A stretch of 64,000 nucleotides of DNA from Lachnospiraceae bacterium (GTDB taxonomy: Bacteria; Bacillota; Clostridia; Lachnospirales; Lachnospiraceae). Positions within the stretch are counted from its first letter, which is position 1. Every line of letters starts with the position of its first letter. The DNA lies in assembly GCA_014804755.1 (NCBI GenBank), contig JAAUZE010000017.1, forward strand, positions 207,787 to 271,786, in the 5' to 3' direction. The notes under the pieces are model-generated. The model searched no databases. It worked only from the letters and a program-made list of their open reading frames with translations, and was not told where the DNA came from. A program made the translations under genes and the position numbers. Shown here piece by piece: positions 17,377 to 26,803 of this stretch.

Positions 17377-17430
17377 GCAAAGCGAACCATGTTCGCAAAG
17401 TGAACCATGTTCGCAAAGCGAACTACGTTC
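17377..17430 (-). repeat. Three tandem 18-bp palindromic repeats before an ABC operon
   Basis: Three consecutive copies of an 18-base unit (consensus GCAAAGYGAACCATGTTC), each centred on a GCGAAC-NNN-GTTCGC palindrome, end 24 bases upstream of the ATPase start. Copies two and three differ at only a few bases. A fourth half unit (GCTTT) follows. They could be repeated operator sites, for example for the XRE regulator of the same operon, or a string of small hairpins in the 5' leader. Confidence 0.75.
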
Positions 17431-17675
17431 GCTTTAACGCCTTTCTTTTTATATTGTAATAACCATAATGAAAAAGCCTAAGTTTCACCACCAACAGTTG
17501 TATCCATTTGATTTATTTCATGCAACTTTCCGTTGCCAATCTGCTTTATCAAGTAGAAAAGTTTTAAGAAATAAAATATAATTAATGTGTCTATACTTTT
17601 TTATTCTATTGTCCGAAGCGCGTTCGTTCATGCGGCAAATGCGGCATTGGCATTATGAAAGGTGGAGGGAAAGTT

Positions 17676-19094
17676 ATGCGGAAGATAAAGAGCGGAAAGC
17701 TCCTGGAGATCATAAACGTCATTCTCCCAATCGTTATCGTGGTAGGGGTTATCGTTCTCTTACTGCAAAATTACCTGTATAATTCTCGTGAAAGAGTGTG
17801 CGACTTCTCCGATGCCACGCGCGAAGAAACGTCTATGATCTTCGACGACATGATTGTGAATCTGGCGCCAAGAGGCGGTGATTCCGGTTCGTGGATAAGC
17901 ACCAAAGTTTGTGACAACGACGGAAATCTTATTTATATGTCAACCGTCGGCACGATATACGAGATGGAGATCATTAACAACTCCGTCAACGACCTTTGCG
18001 ATTGGAGCGTCATGATCCGCATTCCAGAAGATATGTGCCTAAACGACGCATGGGACGGCGAAGTTGAGTTCCATCAGAATGTAAACTCGGGCAGCGAGCA
18101 AGTTCAGACAATAAAAATTCCCCAATACTCCAATTACGACATAACTATCGAGCATTACGTAACACCAATCGGACTCATGGTCAAGCTGTACGAGGGAGAC
18201 CATTTTGTTTTTTTCCCCAACGCGGAGGCGAACGACATCAGCATCATGGGGCGAAAGTCATCTACCATGACAGGCAGCGTGAAAATTGGCTTTATCACGT
18301 ACATCCCTTCAAAAGCCGAAGACTACGTCGCGGATTTTTCCGTAGGAGAGATACACTATCACCTTCATGCGAGTATTATAAACAATCCGTTTTTCTTGGT
18401 GCTCTGCGTGCTGACCGTCGCATGGATGATCAGTTTTATCACGATGATTGCCATAAAGGTGAACATAAAGCGTTATGTGGAGCAGCAGAAACGCGACAAG
18501 AAGATCATCGAGCAGACGATGCAGACTATCGTTAATTTCATCGAAGCAAAAGACCCGATCACAAAGGGACACTCGCTCCGTGTGGCGCAGTATTCCAAGA
18601 TGATCGCCGAAAAGCTGGGATTTTCGGAGGCTGAGTGCGAGCAGATATACTGGATAGCGCTCATGCACGACTGCGGCAAAATATATATACCCGATGAGAT
18701 ACTCGGGAAGCCCGGAAAGCTCACGAACGAGGAATACGAAACGATGAAGCGGCACACCGTTTTCGGCGGAGAGGTTCTTCGAGATTTTAATGCGATAGAC
18801 AGCATCCGAACGGGCGCGATGTTCCACCACGAGCGGTACGACGGAAAAGGCTATCCCAACGGGCTTACCGGCGATGAGATCCCCCTCATAGCACGCATAA
18901 TCTGTGTGTCGGACGCGTTCGATGCGATGAACAGCCTCCGCTGCTACCGCACTCCCCTTTCCGACGACGTTATTATCAGCGAGCTGAAAAACAACAGGGG
19001 AACACAGTTTGATCCCGTTATTACCGACTGCCTTCTGTCCCTTATAGAAAGCGGAAACATTACAATCGCGAAAAAAGCAGGAAATCATACATAA
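17676..19094 (+). CDS. Membrane-anchored HD-GYP-type phosphodiesterase
   Basis: 472 residues from ATG 17676, which has a GGAGG site seven bases upstream. It has a membrane helix at about 10-32, an extracellular beta-rich region to about 240, and a second helix at about 246-268. An HD-GYP domain follows, with ITKGHSLRV, LMHDCGKIYIP and the diagnostic HHERYDGKGYP. These residues bind a di- or tri-metal centre that hydrolyses cyclic di-GMP or related dinucleotides. The external part may sense a ligand. It is one of the few plus-strand genes here and has a higher GC content than its neighbours. No GGDEF partner lies in the window. Confidence 0.85.
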   Translation: MRKIKSGKLLEIINVILPIVIVVGVIVLLLQNYLYNSRERVCDFSDATREETSMIFDDMIVNLAPRGGDSGSWISTKVCDNDGNLIYMSTVGTIYEMEIINNSVNDLCDWSVMIRIPEDMCLNDAWDGEVEFHQNVNSGSEQVQTIKIPQYSNYDITIEHYVTPIGLMVKLYEGDHFVFFPNAEANDISIMGRKSSTMTGSVKIGFITYIPSKAEDYVADFSVGEIHYHLHASIINNPFFLVLCVLTVAWMISFITMIAIKVNIKRYVEQQKRDKKIIEQTMQTIVNFIEAKDPITKGHSLRVAQYSKMIAEKLGFSEAECEQIYWIALMHDCGKIYIPDEILGKPGKLTNEEYETMKRHTVFGGEVLRDFNAIDSIRTGAMFHHERYDGKGYPNGLTGDEIPLIARIICVSDAFDAMNSLRCYRTPLSDDVIISELKNNRGTQFDPVITDCLLSLIESGNITIAKKAGNHT

Positions 19095-19279
19095 ATACGC
19101 TTAGAAACGTAGGATCACAATACATCTGTCAAATCAGGAACGTACAAACCGCCTTGCTGTCCGGGTATGATCGAATGGTCAATCAGATTATTGTCAGAAT
19201 CCACATTGAGAGATAACGTATCTCCGTATATATTAGGGGTGACATCATATAACGGAGACAAACTCCAAATTCTAAGTCC

Positions 19280-19408
19280 TTATCCATACCGCCAATGCAT
19301 GTACACCGCAGCATAATTCCCTATTGCTACCGTAGGAGTACCTTTTTCCACCGCCCACAGTGTCGCTCTACTTATACCGGCTCTTTCTGCCACCAACTCT
19401 ATTGTCAG
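19280..19408 (-). pseudogene. Remnant of a HipB-like XRE antitoxin gene
   Basis: The minus strand encodes LTIELVAERAGISRATLWAV and then EKGTPTVAIGNYAAV, which matches the helix-turn-helix of HipB-type antitoxins. It is bounded by a stop before the segment and by a frameshift after AAV, beyond which MDKDLEF appears in another frame. Neither start nor C-terminus survives. No HipA toxin gene is near. The rest of 19095-19594 holds no other gene that I can support. Confidence 0.55.
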
Positions 19409-19594
19409 TTATATTAAACATTAACCTTGCATTCCTAAAAATATAGCGTACCACAATTTACCATTGATATGTCATACATAAAATATCATTTCGGCAATCA
19501 AATATCTTCTATTGCCAAAATGCTATTTTTGTTTCACACTATACCTATTTTCATTTTTTCTTTCTAAAAATCCATAATCGATATAACACTAAAT

Positions 19595-21358
19595 TCATTG
19601 CCCCAAAACAGCTCTCACATTATCCGTTGTTACATCATACCAGCTGACATTGCCCTTTTCTTCCTGACGACTCACATCATCATTGAATTCTTCTTCGGAG
19701 TAAGGCGTCCCATTCGAGAAATACTGTACCTCGAGTTCATTATCGGAATCATACCGCGATTCGCAATAATACAACTTATTAATCGTATATTCATTTCCTG
19801 AGAAGCTCAGCTTTCCGATTCCCCAGTCTGCCGCTCCGCCCGAAAAAATAAATGTTCCATCTGTTTTCAGATCCATAAACGCCCTATAGAATAAAGTATA
19901 TCCATAAACCGAGCCCTCTTGATATCGAAGGATTTCAAACCCAAAATCTGAAACACCATTTATCTGCAGCCAGAGTATTACCTCATTTTCCCCGTCATTA
20001 TTTAAATCTATCATTGCAAACTTATTTGCTGTCACTGTAATATCATCATCATCTGTGACCACTTCTTTTATATTTGTGAGATTGATTTTCTTATTCTGCA
20101 AATCCGTGCTGAAGAACTCTCCATTGTTTAAAAGCACTGCTTGATAGCTTTCTTCCAGTGACAAAGGCAATTGCCCATCATTTTCATCCCCATTCGCATG
20201 ATACTCATTATCACCCGGATCAGGTTCGGGCGACGGCTCGTAAGTTTGATTATTATCATTCGGACTATCATTTGATTGTATATCTTTTGTTCCCGATGAA
20301 CCGGATTCATCTTCCGCGTTTTCTTTTATGAGCGAACAGCCCACCAATGTTCCCAAACTAACTGCTAAAATCGTGGAACAAATCAACACAGCAACTCCGT
20401 TTTTCTTTCCTTTTTTTGTTAAAATATTTTTAAATCGTTTTTTCATAATCTGCTTTCCTCCGTAAAACTCTGTTGTCAGACCCGTCTTCTTTGCGGTTTT
20501 TTTATGCAGCGTAGATAACAATGTTTCTGTATATGCTTTTCGGGTATCATAATCCGTACCCTTTGTAACCCTCTCATCGCAGGACAATTCCATATCGACA
20601 GCCGCTTGCTTCTGCATAATCCAGACCAGAGGATTAAACCAGTGAACCGCATTCGCCACTACAAAAAGCAGCTTAAACCAGAGATCCCTCCGTTTGAGAT
20701 GAATCAGCTCATGTTTCAAAATAAAAAACAGTTCTTCCGAATGATACTGTTCTTTTGGCAGTACTAACACATGCTTAAAAAAGCCGATCATCATAGGGCT
20801 GGCAGCTTCCGGGTATTCTATCACAGATATGGTGCAGCCTATATGTAATTCGCGTTTCAGTCTTATCATCGGGCACAGGATATCTTTATCCTTCACAATC
20901 CTTCCTTTTTTAAGGATCTGATGTTTATAGTGAAAATAGCTGATCAAATGCACCGAGATAAAAAGCAGACTTCCAAGAACCCAGACAAAAGCGATGATAT
21001 CCAACACGGAAATATTGCCGCCCGTTTTTTCGGGCTGTATCACAATCGGAGCAGTCATCTGTGCCGGAATCTCCACAACAACCCGCCCACGGCCCGGTCC
21101 TTCGACCGGCGCATCTGAAGACGGCTTTTCAGTTTCTTGCGATGTCAGCGGTTCTCTTTTTGGCTGCCTATCTGCAATCGGCTGCCCGCCATCCCCGCCT
21201 AAGGGAATCATTAACCGCAATGCCACTACGATCCAGATCCAGTATTTCCACTTTGCGGCATATCGCTTATTTAGAACCGGCGTGAGCAAGAGCAATAAAA
21301 CAATAATGATGCTAATCACTATGGAAGTCTCCAAAAAAGAAAGAAACACATTTGTCAT
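19595..21358 (-). CDS. BlaR1/MecR1-type M56 membrane metallopeptidase with an unusual C-terminal domain
   Basis: 587 residues. The first 330 form the M56 part: membrane helices at both ends and the zinc site HELIH in FILKHELIHLKRRDLWFKL, with a downstream VDMELSCDERV. After a helix with a lipobox-like sequence (LGTLVGC) comes a long acidic, Pro/Ser/Asn-rich linker and a globular domain containing DLNNDGENEVILW, an EF-hand-like or FG-GAP-type turn. There is no penicillin-binding SxxK sensor, so it probably does not respond to beta-lactams by the classical route. Its start overlaps the BlaI gene by four bases. The pair should act as a sensor-protease that removes the repressor. Confidence 0.85.
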   Translation of the reverse strand: MTNVFLSFLETSIVISIIIVLLLLLTPVLNKRYAAKWKYWIWIVVALRLMIPLGGDGGQPIADRQPKREPLTSQETEKPSSDAPVEGPGRGRVVVEIPAQMTAPIVIQPEKTGGNISVLDIIAFVWVLGSLLFISVHLISYFHYKHQILKKGRIVKDKDILCPMIRLKRELHIGCTISVIEYPEAASPMMIGFFKHVLVLPKEQYHSEELFFILKHELIHLKRRDLWFKLLFVVANAVHWFNPLVWIMQKQAAVDMELSCDERVTKGTDYDTRKAYTETLLSTLHKKTAKKTGLTTEFYGGKQIMKKRFKNILTKKGKKNGVAVLICSTILAVSLGTLVGCSLIKENAEDESGSSGTKDIQSNDSPNDNNQTYEPSPEPDPGDNEYHANGDENDGQLPLSLEESYQAVLLNNGEFFSTDLQNKKINLTNIKEVVTDDDDITVTANKFAMIDLNNDGENEVILWLQINGVSDFGFEILRYQEGSVYGYTLFYRAFMDLKTDGTFIFSGGAADWGIGKLSFSGNEYTINKLYYCESRYDSDNELEVQYFSNGTPYSEEEFNDDVSRQEEKGNVSWYDVTTDNVRAVLGQ

Positions 21359-21744
21359 GATTGCTCGTCCTCCAGTTTATCCAGAAAATTTCTAAGCTCC
21401 TCAATATCAGAGTCCTTGATTGTTTGATTGCTATAAAGTGTGGCTACCATATTTCGTATGGAATTGTTATACAGTTTTTCAAGAAAATGTCTGCTCGCTC
21501 CGGTTTTATATTCACTTTCCGAAATAAGCGAAGTATAAAGATTACTTCCCGTTGAGCGATCACAATTGACAAATCCTTTATCAGACAGCCGCGTCAATGA
21601 AGTCATCAAGGTGGAAAGCTGCCATTTTCTTCGCCCCTGCAATTCTTTTAAGATATAATTTGAGGTGACGGGATATCCACTGTCCCAGATTACCTGCATG
21701 ATTTCCAGTTCCGCCTCGCCCAGCTTTTTTATGGCATTACACAT
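21355..21744 (-). CDS. blaI: BlaI/MecI-family repressor
   Basis: 129 residues with the BlaI winged helix: LGEAELEIMQVIWDSG at the start and LKELQGRRKWQLSTLMTSLTRLSDKGFV as recognition and wing. The ATG at 21744 follows a run of nine G. An extension to 21783 would run into the operator. BlaI proteins bind as dimers to paired palindromes, and two such sites overlap this promoter. The stop overlaps the start of the BlaR1-type gene by four bases. Cleavage by that partner would release repression. The genes controlled, besides this operon, are not evident in the window. Confidence 0.9.
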   Translation of the reverse strand: MCNAIKKLGEAELEIMQVIWDSGYPVTSNYILKELQGRRKWQLSTLMTSLTRLSDKGFVNCDRSTGSNLYTSLISESEYKTGASRHFLEKLYNNSIRNMVATLYSNQTIKDSDIEELRNFLDKLEDEQS

Positions 21745-21763
21745 ATCATGTACCCCCCCCCGT

Positions 21764-21812
21764 GTTATACAGTCGTGTAACATATTATACGTTCGTATAA
21801 CGTCTCTGTCAA
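21764..21812 (-). promoter_or_regulatory. BlaI promoter with two tandem palindromic operators
   Basis: On the minus strand TTGACA and TATAAT are separated by exactly 17 bases. Two 18-base dyads with GTTAYAC/GTRTAAY half sites lie at 21784-21801, covering the -10 box and part of the spacer, and at 21764-21781, over the start point. They are two bases apart. The layout matches autoregulation by BlaI dimers. Confidence 0.85.
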
Positions 21813-21852
21813 GCGGTATTTTCTATCTTCTTTGTATAATCAATCCATGTGC

Positions 21853-21888
21853 ATAAAAACAGGAGGAACATTTCTGCCCCTCCTGTCT
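21853..21888 (-). terminator. Terminator of the M23-like gene
   Basis: On the minus strand ACAGGAGG and CCTCCTGT form a perfect 8-bp stem followed by TTTTATG. It lies about 35 bases after the stop of the gene at 21923-22501 and before the BlaI promoter region. Confidence 0.75.
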
Positions 21889-21922
21889 TCGTATTGTCGC
21901 TTTCACTGTTGTTATTTATTCT

Positions 21923-22501
21923 TCATCCCTTTGCAATTTTCTCATACTCCGCATCACTGATTCCCATTATCCAATAGCATTCATCGGTTTTCTCCCTAAG
22001 CGCACCTACCTTTTTCGCATCAAAACCGATCATAAGCGGCTGATCACCCCGCCAGGCGCCGATATGAATATGCGGATTCCTAGCGTAACCATTGTTTCCA
22101 ACATAAGCCAACAGCTGTCCTTCTTTCACTTCTTCCCCCACTGAAACCACAGGATTCTGAATATGTGCAAGTACAATGTTCACTCCATCATCTCTTTGAA
22201 TTTCGATCGAAGAGGCTCTCGACGGATTCATCTGACCGGGCACATTGGTCACATCATTAATATAGACAGAAATGATTTTTCCGCTGGCAGGCGCAAAGAC
22301 CTCAGCATTCCAGGAAAACCAATCCTCATTTTTGCTTCCGTCCCCTTTGTATTCTCTCGCAAAGTCAAACTTTTCCGGCAGAAATGCAGCAATCATACAA
22401 TCTCGTCCCAGTGCGTCTCCGAGCTCCTCCAGTTCACCGTCATAATGGTCATTATAAACGGTAAACCGATTGAAAATAGGATATAATTCAATTCTTTCCA
22501 T
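21923..22501 (-). CDS. M23/LytM-like peptidase-domain protein
   Basis: 192 residues starting with ATG after GGGAGG. Residues about 60-160 show the lysostaphin/biotin-lipoyl-like barrel: VFAPASGKIISV, a central IEIQRDDGVNIVLAHI, VSVGEEVKEGQLLAYVGNNG and PHIHIGAW. The HxH of PHIHI and the His of LAHI are zinc ligands in M23 peptidases. There is no signal peptide and no membrane segment, so it may act in the cytoplasm or be a non-secreted family member. It is transcribed alone with its own terminator. Confidence 0.7.
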   Translation of the reverse strand: MERIELYPIFNRFTVYNDHYDGELEELGDALGRDCMIAAFLPEKFDFAREYKGDGSKNEDWFSWNAEVFAPASGKIISVYINDVTNVPGQMNPSRASSIEIQRDDGVNIVLAHIQNPVVSVGEEVKEGQLLAYVGNNGYARNPHIHIGAWRGDQPLMIGFDAKKVGALREKTDECYWIMGISDAEYEKIAKG

Positions 22502-22665
22502 AGATACCTCCCTAAAATTAATATTTTACTGGTTTTGCATGTCACAATTTCAGTATATAGCGAATTAAAAAGTTGTAAATAGTCTTTGCGCAAGAGGTAA
22601 GTATTTGTAACTGGCAGGTAAGAAATCTTAGGTTATTTTAATTTATGTGACAATTTTCCCCAACC

Positions 22666-23289
22666 CTATTCTCTCGTAATTGCATCTTTCACAATCTTTA
22701 TCAGATACTCTTTCTTTGATAAATCACCCAGATCATCAAACACGGCATTGTAAGCCACCAATGCCGTTCTGACATATTGCGCATTGTTTTCAAACAATTT
22801 ACGGTTGGGATTTAAGCCAATCTCATCAGCATATTGGCAACAGAAAGTGACTATTGTTCGAGTGTTACCCTCTCTGAACGGATGTACCCGCCATAGCTTC
22901 GCCAAGGAATCTGCAAACTGTATCGCGGCTTCATGCACAACCATGTTATTCCATGACTTTTTTCTCATTTCCGCCAAAGCATCTTTCGCGTCCTTTGAAA
23001 TAGTCGTCATATCAGAATAATCAATAGATAGTCCACCCAACACCGGCTCTTCTTTATAAATATTCAGCACTCTCGGCTGACCTGCCCATTCATAAATATC
23101 CTGGAAAATATATCTGTGTACCTTCAAGAGATGTTCGTAATCGTATGCCCCTGGCAAAGGATTTAATGCAATTTCTTTCAAACGATATGTCACATAATCC
23201 GCCTCTGCATTATTGAGAAGCGTTTCATCCTTTATATTCAGAAGATTTTTCAAGACACCGCAATCCTCATAAAGATAGCAATCCTGCAT
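22666..23289 (-). CDS. Fic-domain AMP-transferase toxin
   Basis: 207 residues. The Fic active site is HPFREGNTR, a complete match to HxFx(D/E)GNGR with Thr at one Gly position. The flap region lies around the sequence LNIYKEEPVLGG. Fic enzymes transfer AMP from ATP to a Ser, Thr or Tyr of a target, and in VbhT-like pairs the targets are GyrB and ParE. The small gene directly upstream encodes a VbhA-like inhibitor, and the gap is four bases, so the two are translated together. It looks intact and active. A similar enzyme named Doc phosphorylates EF-Tu, but the motif here is the AMP-transfer form. Confidence 0.88.
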   Translation of the reverse strand: MQDCYLYEDCGVLKNLLNIKDETLLNNAEADYVTYRLKEIALNPLPGAYDYEHLLKVHRYIFQDIYEWAGQPRVLNIYKEEPVLGGLSIDYSDMTTISKDAKDALAEMRKKSWNNMVVHEAAIQFADSLAKLWRVHPFREGNTRTIVTFCCQYADEIGLNPNRKLFENNAQYVRTALVAYNAVFDDLGDLSKKEYLIKIVKDAITRE

Positions 23290-23293
23290 AGGC

Positions 23294-23461
23294 CTACCCT
23301 TCTTTTACTTTATATTTTTTATCTAGATACTGCTTAATATCTGCCATCGTAACCTCGCCGCGCTTTTCTTTTTCAATATATTCTTTAAATTCTTCCGTAG
23401 GTTCAAGACCATCAACTTTTATCATGCCTATCGCATAATCCCAAGCCTGTGTATTTGTCAT
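23294..23461 (-). CDS. VbhA-family antitoxin of the Fic protein
   Basis: 55 residues starting MTNTQAWDYAIGMI after GGAGG with an eight-base gap. The upstream frame to 23485 lacks a site. The helical, charged sequence with GLEPTEEFKEYIEKEKRGE and a Lys/Tyr-rich end agrees with VbhA antitoxins from Bacillota. These place an inhibitory helix with a glutamate over the ATP site of the Fic partner. The position immediately before the Fic gene supports this. The exact inhibitory glutamate cannot be assigned by eye. Confidence 0.75.
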   Translation of the reverse strand: MTNTQAWDYAIGMIKVDGLEPTEEFKEYIEKEKRGEVTMADIKQYLDKKYKVKEG

Positions 23462-23583
23462 CGCACTATCCTCCATTTTTATCAACTTATTATGCTTTTC
23501 TCAAACATTATTATTCACAGTAATTGTCCGGTTTAGCAAGCGTTTCAGTTATGGCACACTGTCCATATGAGCAGCCCGCATTC

Positions 23584-25215
23584 TTAATACGAATATAACA
23601 TCTGTGCCGCACTTTCTCCTATTTTCAAACGATATACTTCCGTGCGCAGTCTGCGGTAACCATCCCGCCAGCCGACAGAAGTTTCTTTATCATAAACACG
23701 ATATTCTACCCCAAAATATAAAAATCCGTCTGCATAATACCAATCCTGATATTCAATCCAGCCCGTTTCTTCGCTCTGCCACTTTGTAAAACAGTTCTCT
23801 AAATCCGTGACAATCCTGACAATTCTACCGGAATCGTCGGGCACCGCATACATATCCGTTTGAGGATCGTCCCCATATGTCGTCCATTCACACAAAGCAC
23901 CTTGCACTTTCGAATCATACTGACACGCCAACGCGGCTTGCGCACTATAACCATCCAGAATTTTTCTCGGAAAATCCGTGAGATAGCATTTGTTGGCGTC
24001 TATATCCCATACATACATATCATATTCTATATCAGGGTCGATATGGAACGGATAATAATAACGCGGATAATAAATCAAAGTCTTCCCGTCAACGTGACTA
24101 AGATAAAAGGCATCCCACTCCGTCTCTACCGCCTTATAATCTGTCCCGTCAAGTTTGACGCTGATCAGCGTACCTCCTTGAAACACGCAGGCAGTTCCGT
24201 CATATCCGCCAAAAATGAAATAAACCCTGTCTCCGTCCACCTTCAATTGCAGGATACTCTCTGTATAAGAGTAATAATGCTGCTGGTTCACATAGGATGT
24301 AAGCGCGATAATCTCTCTTTTCTCTCCCTCTAAGGAAACCGCACACAGCCTGCAGACGATATCATCTGACCGATCAAATGTTGTATAATAGAGCCAGCCA
24401 TCCTGATATGCCTCAACATCGATAAAACCGTCGCCCATATCAATCGGCGTCTTTTCTCCTGTTTCAACATTCATCGCATAATAGTGCCTACTGTACGTTT
24501 CCCACATCTGCAAAATAATGATATTCCTTGCCCAATCGATAGCAAAAATGCTTCCGTCTCCATAGTCGATCCGGTCGTTTCCCTGCATATCGACGGAATA
24601 CAGCCCTGTTGTGACGCGGGAAACTCCATGATCTTCACGTAATATTAAGCCAGTCATATAGAACCTGTCCTGAATCAGATAAATATCACCATATCCATCG
24701 TCAACAAACAGTTCTGTTTCTCTTCCGTCCGAATTGATACAGACAATCTCCTTTTTGGTTTCAGGAACAGGGTTATACATTCCCCATAAAGCCGTTTCCT
24801 CATAAGAATCTTCATGATACCTGCGGTAATACACGTTACCGTCCTGATAGACATATGTGCTGTTCGTATATTTCATATCGTCCAGCAGAGACAGATCATC
24901 CACGTACTGTACCGATATGACCTCATCGCTATACTCGATATCTTCCGATACATATACCATAACAGCATCGTCCGTTTCAGACCGATTTGCTTCCTCGTCG
25001 TCTGCTTCCGCCGTATTATTTTCATCCGCTTCCCCTGCGCCGTTCCCTGCTGCCAATTCTTCCTCTATTTCGCTTTCCGGCTCCGCTGCATCTTCTATTA
25101 TATTTTCCTGCTCCGTTTCATGAGCCGTATCCTCCTGTTTTCCGCATGCTGTCATGCAAAAAAGAAGCAATGCCGTTAAAAGGATTCGTGCTCTTTTACT
25201 GATTATTCGATACAA
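23584..25215 (-). CDS. Lipoprotein with a DUF5050-like beta-propeller
   Basis: 543 residues. The N-terminus has a signal peptide ending in LFCMTAC, a lipobox, so the protein is anchored to the outer face of the membrane. A 70-residue Glu/Asp/Ala-rich linker follows. The rest contains repeated beta-sheet units (SVDMQGNDRI, AVSLEGEKREI, SVKLDGTDYKAV), typical of propeller proteins of the DUF5050 type. No catalytic motif is visible. The proposed TTG start lies in the last bases of the DUF342 gene, with AGGAAGG upstream, so it is probably co-transcribed. Confidence 0.7.
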   Translation of the reverse strand: MYRIISKRARILLTALLLFCMTACGKQEDTAHETEQENIIEDAAEPESEIEEELAAGNGAGEADENNTAEADDEEANRSETDDAVMVYVSEDIEYSDEVISVQYVDDLSLLDDMKYTNSTYVYQDGNVYYRRYHEDSYEETALWGMYNPVPETKKEIVCINSDGRETELFVDDGYGDIYLIQDRFYMTGLILREDHGVSRVTTGLYSVDMQGNDRIDYGDGSIFAIDWARNIIILQMWETYSRHYYAMNVETGEKTPIDMGDGFIDVEAYQDGWLYYTTFDRSDDIVCRLCAVSLEGEKREIIALTSYVNQQHYYSYTESILQLKVDGDRVYFIFGGYDGTACVFQGGTLISVKLDGTDYKAVETEWDAFYLSHVDGKTLIYYPRYYYPFHIDPDIEYDMYVWDIDANKCYLTDFPRKILDGYSAQAALACQYDSKVQGALCEWTTYGDDPQTDMYAVPDDSGRIVRIVTDLENCFTKWQSEETGWIEYQDWYYADGFLYFGVEYRVYDKETSVGWRDGYRRLRTEVYRLKIGESAAQMLYSY

Positions 25216-26803
25216 TCCTTATTTCCTTCCTGCTCTTTTTAAATGTGACATTTCGGTACTCCGAATGCAGTACCTCCCGCACACCGTTTATGATGATCAC
25301 ACATCCCACATTGGCAAGCCCGCCGACAATAATTTTTCCGTCCGCAGAACGCTGATTGACATCAATCAACCGCTCCCTCTCCGTAGCAGCCTCTTTTAAT
25401 TTCATCTGATATTGGATCTTTCTGCGCATCTGTTCCATTTTTTGCTGATGGAGCTCAGGAGTCGCACGCTGTGTCCTCTGCTGATAGATAATGCGCTCTA
25501 GCGCGCGCTCGGCATCTGTCAGGTTTTCGTCATATTCTTTCATCCGGCGATCGATCTCGGCCATCTTTTCTTTGAATTCACAGTCCAAACCAATGACCAA
25601 CTGTGTCGTTACTCCGGCACGATTTCCGATCGAAGCCGCCGAAATCTGCTCTACCGCCGTGATCGTTCCACCGATGATGGTGCCCCGGTTACCGGCGATC
25701 ACCACATTCTGTCCCGATTCCACTTCACAATTCAGCATGGCTCCCGTGTTGATTTCCTTTCCGGCAAAAACCTGCGTCTGCTCTAAAAAACGCGCCATCA
25801 CATTTCCGCCCGCACGAATCACGCTTCTCCCCGACCCCTGCATTCCGTTTTTTAAGATCACATCTTTTCCCGCAAAAAGATTCGCCGTTTCCACATGCCC
25901 GTTTACAGTAATGTTCCCCGTTGTTCTCACGGTAACACCGGCAAATACATTGCCCTGTACCAGCACATCTCCGCGGAAATCCACATCCCCGGTAGCGGCG
26001 TCCAAATTGCCTTCTATCACATAGATCGGCGTTACGGTCAGACATCTTCCTTCCACCGTAACATTCCCCTCCGTGCTGGCATAATATTGACAGCCGCTTT
26101 CATCCAGTTCACAACGTTTGCACTGTAACGGCGGCAATCCTTTTCCGTCATAGGCGTCAATGGTATTTCCCAAAACATCCCTGCCTGTTACGGCCGGCAG
26201 CGCTGCATGATAGGTGACAAGAAGCTGCCCGCCCGACACAAGCTCTATCTTTCCCAATACATTATAATCTACCGAACCATCCGGCAGGATGATCGGTCTT
26301 GTTTCAGGCTGCGGATTAAAATGATATTCAAAAAAACCATCACGGCCATCTCTTGCGGCAGTGCCGGTTGCAACAAGGATCTCCTCATAATTCCGCTTTC
26401 CCTGCGCAAGCTCTTCCAGCGTTTTTTCTCTGATGCCAAAAACAACCCCGTTCTCCTTTAAGAGGCCACGAAGCTCCTCCACGGAAAAGCGGCGGTATAA
26501 CGTAAGCAGAGCCTCCATCCGCGTTTCGTTGATGCGCAGAAGATAATCCGGGCCGTTTATGATGATCGGATCCCCATGGACAGTTCTCTCACGAGGATGA
26601 CCGGGCGCCGTTCCCTCCTCCTCCGAAGCGCGATGTCCGCCCCTCGCTTTGGAAATGTTGTGATCCCCCGGTGTGAGGAATCTGCTTTTCTCCGGCTCCT
26701 GTTTCTTCGGTGATGACTGTTCCGTCTCCGCCGCCTGAACCGCCCCTATTTGATCCGTTTGATCTTTCTTCTTTTTCTTTCCTGACTGAATAAAAAAAGC
26801 CAT
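25196..26803 (-). CDS. FapA/DUF342 family polymer-binding-like protein
   Basis: 535 residues from ATG 26803, which has AGAGG six bases upstream. The first 75 residues are a Lys/Glu-rich low-complexity tail. Then comes the DUF342 core: the FapA N-terminal region with GREVLGNTIDAY-like and PPLQ segments, followed by a right-handed beta-helix of repeated VxGNVxxGxxVRTTGNITVNG units. A coiled coil near 440-500 (ERERLIDVNQ) and a terminal FKKSRKEIRI follow. FapA homologues occur near flagellar and chemotaxis genes, but their role is unclear. The neighbour here is the lipoprotein at 23584-25215, overlapping by 20 bases. Confidence 0.85.
   Translation of the reverse strand: MAFFIQSGKKKKKDQTDQIGAVQAAETEQSSPKKQEPEKSRFLTPGDHNISKARGGHRASEEEGTAPGHPRERTVHGDPIIINGPDYLLRINETRMEALLTLYRRFSVEELRGLLKENGVVFGIREKTLEELAQGKRNYEEILVATGTAARDGRDGFFEYHFNPQPETRPIILPDGSVDYNVLGKIELVSGGQLLVTYHAALPAVTGRDVLGNTIDAYDGKGLPPLQCKRCELDESGCQYYASTEGNVTVEGRCLTVTPIYVIEGNLDAATGDVDFRGDVLVQGNVFAGVTVRTTGNITVNGHVETANLFAGKDVILKNGMQGSGRSVIRAGGNVMARFLEQTQVFAGKEINTGAMLNCEVESGQNVVIAGNRGTIIGGTITAVEQISAASIGNRAGVTTQLVIGLDCEFKEKMAEIDRRMKEYDENLTDAERALERIIYQQRTQRATPELHQQKMEQMRRKIQYQMKLKEAATERERLIDVNQRSADGKIIVGGLANVGCVIIINGVREVLHSEYRNVTFKKSRKEIRIVSNNQ

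Noticed and set aside
18309..19088. Long minus-strand frame opposite the HD-GYP gene
   Set aside because: Antisense to a well-defined catalytic domain; Cys/His/Val-rich composition of a shadow frame.
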